Shown here: piece by piece, positions 40,532 through 51,691 of the stretch
Numbering within the stretch: the stretch's first letter is position 1
Layout of the letters: the number at the start of each line of letters is the position of its first letter
NCBI GenBank assembly: GCA_019155205.2
Contig: JAHNZQ020000010.1
Span: forward strand, 1,164,036-1,228,035
Reading direction: 5' to 3'
Length of the DNA: 64,000 nucleotides
Source of the DNA: Gracilaria vermiculophylla
Lineage: Eukaryota; Rhodophyta; Florideophyceae; Gracilariales; Gracilariaceae
Position numbers and translations under genes: made by a program
The notes under the pieces: generated by a model
Database searches by the model: none
The model's input: only the letters and a program-made list of their open reading frames with translations
Told to the model about the DNA's origin: nothing

Positions 40532-42730
40532 ATGTCTCGCCATCGCCACATCCGCAACTTACGATATGAGGACTACATGGACGACGACTACTATGATGAT
40601 GACTACTATGAAGAAGAACAAGAAGAAGAGTACCCCTCTCAACATGAAGGTCAACGGTCACATCAACCACAGGATGAGGACAATCCCGACAAAGTTTTCG
40701 ACGACTTCGTCCAACAATTTAGAGAATATCTACAAGACGAAACGTTGTCTGCTGCTGAAGTTGATGCCGCCATTATTGCAGCAAATTACGATTTAGAACA
40801 AGCCCTCAAGCATATCAAGCAGCAGAGAGAAGGTTCAACTGAGCTCGAGCAAAAAAGACTTGCCCAGCTCGAATTAAAGACTCCTTCAGACTTGGGGCAG
40901 CTCGTTTCAGATGGAATAGAACGCCAAGCGCAACCCCTTCCGCCAGAATCTGAAGTCAATGTCAATAATCTTGAGCTCGCGGGTTTCTCAACTGTCATGC
41001 ACTTGAAGCCACCATCGCAGTGGGAGATGAAACCGTACAAATTTGAAGACCCATCCCCAGATGATGCTATTTTTGCAAAGCAACAGAAAGCATCTCAGCG
41101 AGTCCAATCTATACGATTTCCGAAGGCTTCTGCACTTTTGGGTTCCTCTTCAAAGTCCGTTACTGTGAGGGGTAAGACAACTGCCAATGAGAAGCCCTCC
41201 GCAAAAACAAAAGGAAAACAGTCAAGTTCCGAAGCACCCAAGCTTCGACTCAGTGAAAGCAAACCGCCATCGAGACCGTCAGGAAAGCAAAAACCAGACC
41301 CAACGAAAAGCCCTGCAATCGAAAAAGCCCCTGATGTGCAACGCCTAAAGAATATCGACTTCTCTCAAAAGGTAAAAAAAGGTTCAACGTCTATTCCGGT
41401 TGTTATTGCTGGTCATGTTGATGCTGGGAAGAGTACTTTGTTATGCCAGCTGCTGAAGCAAGTCAAACCCACCACTCGAACAAAGAGAAGAAAGACACCG
41501 CAGAATATTGCTTGGGATGCTGATGAAGATGCAGTAGAACGTGAGAGGGGAGTAACGATAGATATAGCTACGAGGGTCTTTGAAAGTCATGGACGGAAGT
41601 ATGCACTCATCGATGCGCCTGGTCATCGCGACTTTGTTCCGGCAATGATCCTAGGAGCAGCTCAGGCTTCCGCTGCTATACTGGTAGTTGATTCTTCTCC
41701 TGGAGAGTTTGAATCTGGCTTCTCAGAAAACGGACAGACGCGCGAACATACTCTGGTCCTGAAAGCTCTTGGAATAAACCGACTAATCGTGGTTGTGAAT
41801 AAAATGGATGTGGTCTCGTACAAGAAAGAGCGGTATATGGAAGTGACGAAAAAGATTCAGAGTTATCTCGGGAATAACGGTTGGAAAACTTCGAAAACGG
41901 TAACCTGTGTTGCCGCGTCGGGTAGGGAAGGTATTAATCTGACATCATCTCCAGACAAAAATCACCCCTTGTCGCAGTGGTACAAAGGAAAGTCACTGAT
42001 AGAAGAGCTAGAGTTATTGGAGACCGTCAGTACTTCCACTATTGATGAAGACAGTAAGAAACCGACACGTTTCGTTATCTCGGATTTCTTCAGAAGTGCC
42101 TCTCTTGGTGGAGACGGTGCAGTCACTGGTCGTCTTATATGCGGATCGATTGCTCCAAAAGACCATCTAGTTCTCTGTCCTGGAGGCTCATCAATTGTGG
42201 TTAAAGCAGTAGAATTAGCATCGGGGGAAAGAGCGCCGGTGGCTGTGGCGGGTGTAGATAGTTTACCTGTGTCACTTGGTCTACAGAATCTCACCGAAAA
42301 TCTACTGATTGCTCCTGGCAACGTTCTGTGTGACCCTCAAAAGCCTGTAACTGTTGTCACAAAGTTTCGAGCACATTTGATCATAACATCAGCGGTAACA
42401 GTCTTGCTTCAAGGTACTTGTGGGGTATTACATGTCGGGGGCGGGGCTGAAGCAGCTTCAATCACAGGATTGATCGAATTCGTGCAGACAAAGAGAGGAT
42501 CGAAGGGCGGGAAGAGGAGGGTTCCTCGACGCTTAGTCAAAGGAGACTCAGCTATTGTGGAAGTCAAGTGCGATCGTGGTGTCGCAATGGAGAAGGCATC
42601 GGAAGTCAAGGGGCTAGGGAGATTTGCTTTCCGTCAAAATGGCCATACACTTGCAGTCGGGCTTGTACACGATATCGTAGAGAGCTCTGGTGATATTGCG
42701 GAAGACGGAACCCCTGTCCCCGCAAACTAA
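40532..42730 (+). CDS. HBS1: Ribosome-rescue GTPase HBS1
   Basis: Translational GTPase that delivers Pelota/Dom34 to stalled ribosomes for no-go and nonstop decay. 732 residues. The N-terminus is strongly acidic and Tyr-rich, followed by the HBS1 N-terminal helical domain (~50-105). A Lys/Pro/Ser-rich linker leads to the G domain: GHVDAGKST (from Gly294), ERERGVTID (switch I), DAPGHRDF (G3), NKMD (G4) and a CVAASGREG region (G5). Domains II and III follow (SDFFRSASLGGDGAVTGRLI and LLIAPGNVLCDP). The segment between the P-loop and switch I is shorter than in typical HBS1/eRF3/EF1A and Lys/Arg-rich. EF1A and eRF3 are excluded by the N-terminal domain and divergent switch region. No intron. Confidence 0.93.
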   Translation: MSRHRHIRNLRYEDYMDDDYYDDDYYEEEQEEEYPSQHEGQRSHQPQDEDNPDKVFDDFVQQFREYLQDETLSAAEVDAAIIAANYDLEQALKHIKQQREGSTELEQKRLAQLELKTPSDLGQLVSDGIERQAQPLPPESEVNVNNLELAGFSTVMHLKPPSQWEMKPYKFEDPSPDDAIFAKQQKASQRVQSIRFPKASALLGSSSKSVTVRGKTTANEKPSAKTKGKQSSSEAPKLRLSESKPPSRPSGKQKPDPTKSPAIEKAPDVQRLKNIDFSQKVKKGSTSIPVVIAGHVDAGKSTLLCQLLKQVKPTTRTKRRKTPQNIAWDADEDAVERERGVTIDIATRVFESHGRKYALIDAPGHRDFVPAMILGAAQASAAILVVDSSPGEFESGFSENGQTREHTLVLKALGINRLIVVVNKMDVVSYKKERYMEVTKKIQSYLGNNGWKTSKTVTCVAASGREGINLTSSPDKNHPLSQWYKGKSLIEELELLETVSTSTIDEDSKKPTRFVISDFFRSASLGGDGAVTGRLICGSIAPKDHLVLCPGGSSIVVKAVELASGERAPVAVAGVDSLPVSLGLQNLTENLLIAPGNVLCDPQKPVTVVTKFRAHLIITSAVTVLLQGTCGVLHVGGGAEAASITGLIEFVQTKRGSKGGKRRVPRRLVKGDSAIVEVKCDRGVAMEKASEVKGLGRFAFRQNGHTLAVGLVHDIVESSGDIAEDGTPVPAN

Positions 42731-42960
42731 ACACTGTTAAAGACAAGTTCACTTTGGAATGACTGCAAAGGAACTAATCACTAAACTAGGAAAGCAAACT
42801 GTGGAAATAGTGTATTGTAATGAAAAACCAAAATGCAGGTAGATGTCCATCGAGAATACAGATATTCTGCAACTTATTACCTTTTTCAGTTAGATATATA
42901 GTGAGATTCAAACAGGAGACAGGGTGCAAACGAAAACATAGTGAAATTCAATATGATGAC
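42731..42960. other. Spacer between convergent HBS1 and V-ATPase D
   Basis: 230 bp holding both 3' ends. It is AT-leaning. Nothing further was recognised. Confidence 0.5.
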
Positions 42961-43779
42961 CTAGAACAGATTATCTGGGTCAGTGCCAGTGTGGGCATCA
43001 AGAATGGACGGGGTTGCAGCAGTTCCATTGACGAAAGCTGTTTGATCAAATCCGGTCAAAGCTGTTTTTCTTCGCTCCTCCAGCTCCTTCCCTTCCTTCT
43101 CAACCCTTTCCTTTTCTTTCTTGTTTTGGATGAGTTTAAGTCGGAAAAACTCCTCTCTTTCCATTTCATCGAGCTCGGACAAGACGTAAGAAATGGTGTT
43201 CTCCAGTTTTGGCTTGATGACGTTCTCTAGGGCGTTAACTCTCCTGTTGGTGAGTTTAATAGCTTCATCGAGGATGATAAAGGAGGTCTGAAGCGAAGCA
43301 AGCTTCACCAGCAAATCCAGAGTGTCCGCAAAAGCACCCCTGGCTTCACTAATTCGCTGACCACCCTTGGAAAGCCCAGCAAGGCTCGCGGCTCCTGTTC
43401 CCGCAGCATCCTTTCCTTCGGCCTCAGCTGCCTTGGCACCGACCTTGGAAAAAATAGGAATCGTGACACCAGCAACATTGTCTGGAGACATTTTGACCTT
43501 CATGGACGCTTCGTCAACATTCTCGATGACGATATGCTTCAGCTCATCGCCGAAGGCGTACTTGGCGAGGGCGAGGGCAAGCATAGCCTCCCGCGATTCC
43601 TCCCCAGCAGCTTCCTTATTGCGTAAGATATCCGAGAGAATGGCGCGGAAGCGCACGAGCAGCGCATCGGCTTTCTTCTTCAGCATGGAATGTCCCTTCC
43701 TGGCACCTGCAAGCTTCGCTTTGACCTGTTGCAAGGCCATTCGCGACGGCACGACCGTGAGACGCTGTTTGGAAGACAT
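42961..43779 (-). CDS. VMA8: V-type H+-ATPase subunit D
   Basis: Central rotor stalk of the V1 sector, coupling ATP hydrolysis to proton pumping across vacuolar and other endomembranes. 272 residues. It opens with [20 protein letters not shown] and continues [20 protein letters not shown], both hallmarks of subunit D. A long N-terminal helix, a middle less-conserved loop (~105-140, Ala/Gly-rich), and a long C-terminal helix ([20 protein letters not shown], then [20 protein letters not shown]) form the antiparallel coiled-coil rotor. The C-terminal extension TDPDNLF is typical of eukaryotic forms. Intronless and divergent from HMG-CoA synthase. Confidence 0.97.
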   Translation of the reverse strand: MSSKQRLTVVPSRMALQQVKAKLAGARKGHSMLKKKADALLVRFRAILSDILRNKEAAGEESREAMLALALAKYAFGDELKHIVIENVDEASMKVKMSPDNVAGVTIPIFSKVGAKAAEAEGKDAAGTGAASLAGLSKGGQRISEARGAFADTLDLLVKLASLQTSFIILDEAIKLTNRRVNALENVIKPKLENTISYVLSELDEMEREEFFRLKLIQNKKEKERVEKEGKELEERRKTALTGFDQTAFVNGTAATPSILDAHTGTDPDNLF

Positions 43780-44226
43780 TTCGATACGAACGCAGAAGTA
43801 TCACGGAAGGGAAGGACTTCGAGAAGGCGACGTAGGCGTAGAAGTAGCGATCGACGTGCAGGAACGACGTTGAATAGCGCGATGATGTAGCCGAGCCAAC
43901 GTGCGAGGATGCGCCAACGGATCGAGGTGTAACAGACTGCAGGTGGGCACCGAAAGAAGACTCTAGCAGTGGCAGCGAAGCGTGTGGCACCCGTGCAATC
44001 GGTGGTCGTCCCATTTGCTGGCCACGTGTGCCACTGCTCGAGTTGTCAGCGCACATGCGTCAGATCTTCAGCTGAGCTCTCTTCCTGGTATGACAGCGTT
44101 GCGTCGCGTCGATCATGCGCCGTCGCGGATTATCCCGCTCCCCATCAACGTCCTTCGAGCCTCTCCGTCGCCTGAGTGTGCCTTTCAACGCTCCGATCTC
44201 CTCGCTCATTTTCCCGATGCCTCATC
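43780..44226. promoter_or_regulatory. Divergent promoter region of V-ATPase D and HMG-CoA synthase
   Basis: 447 bp between outward-reading genes, so it must hold both promoters and 5' leaders. It is moderately GC-rich. I see no clear TATA box. Confidence 0.55.
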
Positions 44227-45657
44227 ATGACTGTGAGCGCCGTGTCTCCTCCGGCTCCCGAGCCAAGTGCGCGTCAGAGCGCATCTGCTTCCGAGGAGTA
44301 TCCCACTCGCCTGACCGACGTGGGCATTCGGCATATGGCCGTCTACATCCCACGCACAGCCGTCGCTCAAGAAGAACTCGAGCGGTACGATAGAGCCCCG
44401 TCCGGAAAGTATACGATCGGTTTGGGCCAAGTGTATATGTCGTTCGTCTCTGATCGCGAAGATGTGATCTCACTCGCACTTACTGCTGTTTCACAGCTCG
44501 TCCGCGACGCCGGAATCTCTTACAATGATATCGGCAGATTGGAAGTTGGCACCGAGACTGTCCTGGATAAATCCAAGTCGATAAAGACTAGTCTCATGCG
44601 TCTTTTCTCTGACAGTGGGAATAATGAAGTAGAAGGGCTGGATAACACGAATGCATGCTATGGAGGTACTGCCGCATTGTTCAACACGGTAGCGTGGTGT
44701 GAATCCTCTGCTTGGGATGGTCGTTACGCTGTCGTAGTTGCCGCTGATATATCTGTGTATGAAGCAGGTCCAGCACGACCAACTGGCGGAGCAGGGGCCG
44801 TGGCTATGCTAATTGCCCGCGGCGATTCTGTTCCAATTCGATTTGAAATTGGCTTGCGAGCCACTTGCATGGGCGATACCTATGACTTCTTCAAACCGCG
44901 TGTGGCGATTGAGTATCCAACCGTTCGAGGGCAACAAACGGTGGATACTTTTGTTACTGCTATGGACAAGTGCTATCAGCGATACGCAAGCCGGGCAGGG
45001 AATCCGAACAACCGTCGGTTCAGCATTAGGAGGGATGTTGACTTTTGCGTGTTTCATGCTCCGTTCAATAAGATGGTTCAGAAGTCTTTTGCAAGACTCA
45101 TCTATAATGATTTTCTAAATGCGTCGGGAGGAGAAGATTCATTCTACGACTCAGTGGAGCAATATCGAAATATTCCCAGAGATATTAGTCACCGTAATCG
45201 TGAGGCACAACGAGCGTTTGTCAAGCTTTCGAAAGCGAATTACGAAGAGAAGTGTGAACCCGCTGCTTGGTTAGCTAAGATGATCGGAAACTGTTATACT
45301 GCGTCATTGTACTCATCGCTAGCCGCTTTGATTTATGAAAAGGGCAATCATCTCGTTGGAAAACGTATTCTCTTGTATTCATTTGGATCCGGATTTGCAT
45401 CGTCGATGTTCTCGCTTCGCGTAATTGCTCCTGTTGATGATGTTTTTTTAGGAAGAGACCTGAAGGATCGATTGGATGACAGAATAATTGCTGAACCTGA
45501 GGAATATGTTCGGACGCTCTCCGAAAGGGAAAGAAACTACGGTCGATTTGGATATGTCCCCCGAACCAATGTTGAAGAATTGTTTCCCGGGACTTGGTAC
45601 TTGCGCGAAGTGCACGAAGAAGGTGAGAGAAGCTATGATCAAGTCCCATTTCGGTGA
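44227..45657 (+). CDS. HMGS: Hydroxymethylglutaryl-CoA synthase
   Basis: Condenses acetyl-CoA with acetoacetyl-CoA to HMG-CoA in the cytosolic mevalonate pathway to sterols and isoprenoids. 476 residues. The catalytic triad is visible: Glu110 in VGTETVLDKSKS, Cys144 in NTNACYGGTAALFN, and His277 in FCVFHAPFNKMVQK. Other family stretches are GKYTIGLGQVYMSF, ARPTGGAGAVAMLI and LYSFGSGFASSMFSL. The ATG at 44227 follows a CATC context. The frame is open 17 codons further upstream, so a slightly longer start is possible. The first ~25 residues are Ser/Pro/Ala-rich and do not look like a clear organelle leader. Intronless. The thiolase-fold relatives of bacterial type lack this eukaryotic length and C-terminal region. 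Confidence 0.97.
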   Translation: MTVSAVSPPAPEPSARQSASASEEYPTRLTDVGIRHMAVYIPRTAVAQEELERYDRAPSGKYTIGLGQVYMSFVSDREDVISLALTAVSQLVRDAGISYNDIGRLEVGTETVLDKSKSIKTSLMRLFSDSGNNEVEGLDNTNACYGGTAALFNTVAWCESSAWDGRYAVVVAADISVYEAGPARPTGGAGAVAMLIARGDSVPIRFEIGLRATCMGDTYDFFKPRVAIEYPTVRGQQTVDTFVTAMDKCYQRYASRAGNPNNRRFSIRRDVDFCVFHAPFNKMVQKSFARLIYNDFLNASGGEDSFYDSVEQYRNIPRDISHRNREAQRAFVKLSKANYEEKCEPAAWLAKMIGNCYTASLYSSLAALIYEKGNHLVGKRILLYSFGSGFASSMFSLRVIAPVDDVFLGRDLKDRLDDRIIAEPEEYVRTLSERERNYGRFGYVPRTNVEELFPGTWYLREVHEEGERSYDQVPFR

Positions 45658-48104
45658 TTCCAATGGAACCAAACCTGCACAGTCAAAGAACAGCTCAGCA
45701 CAGATAAGTGTGAAATGAAGGAAATCATTTGCGCGGAATTATGCGTTTTTCTACACATTCTTTTGTACATAGTGCTGCATTTCCCTCCAGCTAGTCTGAA
45801 GCCACTCCGTTTGCTGCTCTTTTTGCGAAGAACAGAAGCATGTACAGCTCTCTGTGTCTCATACACGCACGGCATACTCGCAAGATTGACTGTTCACTTT
45901 ACACATTGTCTACAGAATATTGGTATTCAAACTGTCGAAACCGGTGAAACAGTTGAAACTGGTTGATCTGCCGCTAAGAAACAACAAAAGTTCTAAAGCC
46001 ACTCCGGATGTATTGCCTTGCAGAGAGTTGAGTTAAATTAGACCAGCCGCATTGAATGAATTGCCCTGCGTAACGATAGTTAAGCCAGCTTTGGACATAA
46101 CTCTGATTCGAATTATTGCTGTGTGTTTCAGTCGTAACTATCATGTGCTATCTGACTTCTGTATTCCTAAAGTATAGCTGTAGCTTGACAACATGATTTG
46201 AATACCGTGATCATCTGTGGGCTACAGCTCTCTTACAACTCAGCATGACATGTTTATTTCTATCTCCTAATGCACCGGACTCCGACACATTGGGAGATAG
46301 ATGCTAAGATATTTTATCTCACGAAAACCCCAAATTGTTAATTGTAAAAGCTTTGTCATTTCAGTAACAGAGTTGTCCCTTTGCTTTTTTATGGAAGTAT
46401 AAAGAAGCAACTGGTTTGTTGATAAGGGAAGTAAAAGGCGAAGGCGTCGATGCCACTCTCAACTGAAGTCCACAGCATCCCTCACGGGGTATTCATGCTT
46501 GCTTCTGCCCTCTCGCAAAGCCATTGCATCCATATCCTTCCCAAGCGATACACTCTGCCTACAGTATCACTGGCCTACTTTACTCCAAAGCAATATCATC
46601 GGTCTACAGTAGTATCACAGACCCGATACGCTCTGCGTAGTCGTAAGCGATACCTTCACTCTTCTCTGATAGCCACGATACTACACAGTCTTCATCTTAT
46701 CGGTTCCAAAACGTCTCTTAATCTCAGTATTTTCTAAGAAGCTAGCAAAGGAACAACAACAAAAGTTGCAGAAAGGGAGATTAAGCATTCTATCCGCAAT
46801 ATTAAGTGGATAGCATATTAAGGAGAGCTCAGCTATTTTCTCGTCGGACGTCGCGCATTCGTTACAAATGTTTGATTTGCCGCAGTCAACACAACAGGCT
46901 GCACTGTTGATGCGTGGGAAATCGGAAACCGTATTGCTTCCATTTTAGTATTTCCGTATTCTCTTTTTGCCGTAAATCAGCAGTGAGCCTTAAATGTGTA
47001 CGAACTTCTACCTTTCAGTCGTAGGTCAGTTGTGTGAGAAAAGAAGAGAAGGCTATTTGAACCCATACCTCTTCACGAAAACTGTATTTAAAAGCAACAA
47101 TAAACAAGACCATCAAATTAAGCTTCGGTTCCGCATTTCAGAAGCTTGAAGATGTGTCGTCGATAATCGTGATTGTTTTGAAAAGAAGCGAATAACTCTG
47201 ATCGGAAAGAGTATGTTATAAAGACAGCTCTTTTTAATGATTTGAAACAAGGGTTGGGCAAGAGTGTATCCATTTCAACTTCTATGATTTTTGAAGTCTA
47301 GTTGTCTTGGGGGTTGATCCATTACAGGGAAATCCTCTTGCGAGACTAATAGGCTCATTTTCTCGTATATCGTGAGGCGTACGAATGGCTCCATCACCTA
47401 TTATTCCTTCTATGACAAATAGTCACAAACTGAAGATTATTAGCTGTGTATCACTCACTGAGAGGCTATGCGACGACTGGGATATACTTTGAAACTATTC
47501 CTCTACGCTCAACAGTGTTACATGTTACAGGCTACTTCAATTTGTCTCTCAATGAATCCAGCCTGAAATGCTGTTCTCGAATTGCGTGAGCGGTCAAATG
47601 AAAAATCAGTGGATCGGAACGTGATCAGCCAAAGAACTCATCGTTGCAGATTATGATTCGAGCAGTGTTGTCTGATTCAATCAACGACTGAAGTTTTTTA
47701 GAGAGAAAGTTTCATCTGCAAAATTTTCTTCAGCTTTGCAAAAGAGAGCCGCGGAATACAACGAAGAAGAAGAACAACAACGATACAGGAATACCAGATG
47801 CGATAACAAAACGCATAATCTAATACAACTATCGTTTCATCTGAATCGAACATGGACATGCACTGGCACTTAAGGTCGAAAGAAGTCCAACATTATGATG
47901 ACTGCCTCAACAGGAATAATTATTGCAGCTGGTTTGCAATCATTGCGATTATTTTTAAGATGTTGGATTGGGCTGTTCACAGACCTTCAATCACGGAGAT
48001 TGCAAAGGTTTTATTGTCGTAAGAAAGCTATAATACACTGCGTCATGTACAGAGACATTACGGAGAGTGAAATCGCTCGGTCGTAATCATTCACTCTGCG
48101 ATGT
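45658..48104. other. Gene-poor AT-leaning region
   Basis: About 2.4 kb in which both strands hold only short ORFs with no recognisable domains. The longest (46450-46737, +) has no low-complexity or family signal. I saw no transposon ends, long terminal repeats or RNA gene. It adjoins the decayed monooxygenase, so it may be relic sequence. Confidence 0.5.
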
Positions 48105-49563
48105 TCAATTCTCTCCGTACATTACTTTTCGAGCGAGTTTGAGAAACTTGTCTAAAGTAACATCTTCCGACGTGGCAAACATTCTAAGATCATTTGACGT
48201 ATTATCCAAGCGATCGGCCATGTAGGCACCGGCCAACTTTCCAAAACGGCAAAAGTGAATCGCAGCTTGCTCCTGCTCTTTTTCAATCGTCTCATCTAAT
48301 CCGGCAGCATTCTGAAAGTACTCTGTCCAAACGAACAGGAGTTTTCTGACCCATTGCACACCATGCCCGATCTTTATGTTTATGTTGCAACGAAGACATG
48401 GCCGCCACACAGGGCGTGAAGTCTGCTCTTTTCAGCGTTGTAGACGGCCTCCATCTCTTGTATAGACATCTGGCCAGTGCGACCAGGGAGAATAAGCCTC
48501 GGTTGAGCCCGCGTCCTGGCCAGAAATGTATAGCGTTGCCCGCATCACCAATCAACACGCCTAACAAAGGTCTCTCGACGCCCGTATCCCTAAGTTTGGC
48601 AAGGAATGCAGGAGATCGGACCGTACTGAGCCTAATGGCAGTTACCCAGAAACGCGACACTTGAATGTGTACAGAGCTTTTTTCACACGAGGCCATAACA
48701 GTGAGAGGCTGTCAATGGGCGCGACAAAGACAGTGCCGTGGGCAGCACATCAGAATCTATCATCGTTGAACCTCATCAGGCATGGTTCTGCCTGAACGCA
48801 ATTGACAAATCCCGTTCCTAGGGGTTGAAGGCCTCTAACTTCCGCTTTTCCCTGTTCAATCAGACGCACACAAAGAAAGCCCTTTCCTCCGCTGGTGTTC
48901 AGAAGAGAGCGGTTTTGCGCTAAAGCCATGATTACTCTGTCTGGTCCTGGTGTAAATGTCTCCACTTGAAGTGCCAAGACTGTATCTTCAACTTGAGAGC
49001 CGGTCAAAGAAAACGGAGTAGGATCTTCTTGGCCAAATTTTGACTTTAAGAAGCGCGAAAATGATGAAAACGGTGACGGTCCGTTGGCGAAAACAACGAG
49101 ATCAGCAAGAACCCCATCTGTAGTGGGCACAGAAGGGGTTTGTCCGGGCTTTGAAAGTCAAAATCTTCCGGACGAACCCTCTGAGGAACGAGAGAAATGT
49201 GCAACATTCGCGCGAGAATTAGCTATCTGTCCTCAATGTCACAGATTCGAAGGTTGCGAGGGAAGAGCTCTGGATTCTCTCTCGACAAAGGCCACACTTG
49301 TGTGTACCCATTCTCCGGGAAGATAGCGCGCTGAACGGGGAGGGTCAATGAGGAAAGGACCGCGCTTTGTGTTGTGACCACCTGCTCCCTCCAATTGACT
49401 CGTTGCTGAGTACGTTTCCAATGCACCACACCGCCTTCGCTGTACCAACGGGCGTCAAAATTGATGAGCGAGCGAACGACAGAAGTGTGCGCAGCGCGGT
49501 AGCGAAGATCAGGCCGGTTGGTCCACCACCAACGACCAACACGCAAGCTCGGTTTGGCCCCAT
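48105..49563 (-). pseudogene. Decayed FAD-dependent monooxygenase
   Basis: Pieces of one flavoprotein hydroxylase lie in order on the minus strand but in changing frames. First comes the FAD Rossmann motif CVLVVGGGPTGLIFATALR (from 49563). A one-base frame change near 49485 leads to INFDARWYSEGG through FPENGYTQVWPLSREN, and an in-frame TAG follows at 49223-49225. The same frame continues with MLHISLVPQRVRPEDFDF. Another frame change near 49135 gives DGVLADLVVFANGPSPF, with a stop at 48750-48752. A third frame follows with VFVAPIDSLSLLWPRVKKAL, then a shift into the second FAD motif GDAGNAIHFWPGRGLNRG. Near 48380 a last shift leads to a C-terminal tail ending at 48105. At least six lesions are present and no GT-AG introns explain them. 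The intact protein would be roughly 450-480 residues, similar to PHBH-like aromatic hydroxylases. Substrate unknown. Confidence 0.8.
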
Positions 49564-51691
49564 TTTTGGTTGCGCTGCATAGGATGTTGAAGCATCGAGA
49601 AGCGCATTCTGGTGAAGTATGCATAGCACGTCATTATAGCCGGTGCGAACAAGTGTTCGGGCGGGTTGCCGAGCCAGAGAGGGGGATTTGGCCGTGTTGA
49701 TACGGTTGTCGATACACATTTCACAACGCACCTGGTTCAGTTGCGAGAAATCGGCACGTGGCAGAGGGGGTGAATGATGAGTGTCGAAGCATGGTTGCAT
49801 TTGGGACAAGCGACAGTGGTACAACAATCCACAGCACAGTGAAATTGATTTCGGTTTTGCGATGGGGAACCGGGCCCGTTAGTGGCGCATGCCTCGAAGT
49901 CGCACATGCTGCAGCCGCATGGGCTAGGTGTGCAGCGAAAGCATAGCTAAGGGCCGTTGTGCTGCGGACGCGGGGCTGCTGGACGCACAGAATGAGAGCA
50001 AAACTTAAGAAGCAGTGTGCATGGCCCCACAGTCAAAACGCATGGAAGGTTTGCGGAGAGCAGAGCCACGCGCGGGCTTCCAAGCGAGAACACGAGACTG
50101 CACCAACTGGTGTAGGACGGAAAGCGCGGCGGTGCCGCAGAAGAAGCCGTTGGAGGGTGAAAGCCGCGAGGCGGATGTATCGGTGCGAAAGCATCAGCCA
50201 ATGGACCGATATGACGGCGAGGGCATGACTTTGGCGTCGAGCAGGGTGGCGATATAACAATGCGAAGGGTTAATTAAAGTATTGCAGTGCGGCAGTCGAT
50301 GTGTCTCAAGTCACAGTTGTGACGAGTACGCCACGTATGAACGCAAAGTGCCTGCTCTTTTGAGTTGACATGGTTGAATGCACGGAGTTCCCAACTAGTT
50401 CAAGCTTGAGCAGAGCTCGAGCGCCCATTGCAAAATGTGAGCATATCTAACGGCGCCCACGCAAACGGGCACGAACGCAATGCTGTGAAGGTCTAGGCTA
50501 CAAAGGCCTAGCCGCAGGCCAAGTAAACTATGTGGTGTCGTCCAGGAGCAGCGACGGGCGCAGCTTTGTGCTCACCTGTTTGTTTGCACCTTTGCGACGT
50601 TGCAGGAACGACCCAACGTCATGAACAATCACGTTGGCCATATTGTGACAACGGTACTGGTGCCGTTCATGCCAACCGTGGTTAGCGACGTGAAATATGC
50701 AAGAGTCAAGAAATGCTTGATGGTAACCCTGGAGGGTGGCGTAGAAGACAAGCGGTGACCAGTAAAATGTTGTGAATGAACTACTGACAGTTGCATGAGA
50801 GTGCAGACGAGCGGCAGAAAGGTAAGCGCGGCCATATCTGCCACCTTGGGAAATTATCTGTCGAACTCGAGCGAGGTGCAACTGCGCATGAGAGGGGGCT
50901 TCGCCGTGGTGATGGCGCGGCGATTCGCAGCTGTGAGTGTGTGTGTGAGACGCGCGTGGCGCGGCTTTTTGATGTGCGAAAGATTTGGAGCGCCATGCGC
51001 CCCGCTCGCAGCGGCGCGCGCGGCGGTGCAGACGGGCGCACACCGAGCGATGCACACGCGCTGCGCTGCGGTAGCCCGCGGTGTCAGGATCTGCTACATA
51101 AAAGTATTACCGTGCATCTCTCGTCTGCTGTAACCAGTCCGGTGCACACTCTCTCTAGCCAGCAGCCAGTGGTCTCTAGTGGCATACGCCCTCGTCATAC
51201 GCGCGCCACCGTCACGGCGACGAATGCGGCGCGCCACACCGCACGCGCGCGCGCGGCGCGCGGCGGCCACACGCGCAGGCAGCCGTTGAAAACGCGCCCT
51301 GCTCCGCGCGCCGTTCGCGGCGCCGCTGTAAATAGTGCGGCGCGGAGTCGCGCGCGCATCGCCGCGCGTGTTCCGCCCCCGTCGTCTCCAGATGTGTGCT
51401 GCCCGAGTGATAGCCGCACCCCCCCGCGGCCATCTCACGACGACGCGCGCCCCCAACGAACGTGCCCCGGCGCTGCGCCTTTCATTCATCGATTCGCCCA
51501 CCAGCCTGGCGCTCACGCGACGCCCTTGCTTGCCCGTCGTCATTTCTCGCCTCAATTCGCCCCGGCCGCGCTACACGCGCGTCGCCTCCTTCGCCACGCC
51601 GTTTCCTCGTCGTTCACCTTCCGCCCGTTCTCTTCGCCCCGCTCCGCGTTTGCGCTCGTCTTCACCTTCCTGTTCTGCCTCGCCTTCCAAC
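49564..51691. other. Gene-poor region and upstream region of the DEP-DUF547 gene
   Basis: About 2.1 kb without a supportable gene. GC content rises sharply from about 51.0 kb toward the DEP-DUF547 start. A TATA-like TACATAAAAG lies at about 51095-51104, some 590 bp before the ATG. It is only a candidate. A small inverted repeat (CTAGGC...GCCTAG) lies near 50493-50511. Confidence 0.4.

Noticed and set aside
40122..40670. A minus ORF (182 codons; 119 from an internal Met) divergent from HBS1
   Set aside because: It overlaps the HBS1 start, has no recognisable domain, and has only a single C-x2-C pair. It may be real but cannot be supported.
46450..46737. A 95-codon plus ORF in the gene-poor region
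   Set aside because: Composition and residues look random, and no domain or neighbour context supports it.
47040..47110. tRNA-like T-loop on the minus strand (GGTTCAAAT)
   Set aside because: Flanking bases do not pair into a T-stem or acceptor stem.
50485..50520. Small inverted repeat (CTAGGC/GCCTAG) as a terminator or element end
   Set aside because: A six-base stem is expected by chance. No element structure or adjoining gene supports it.
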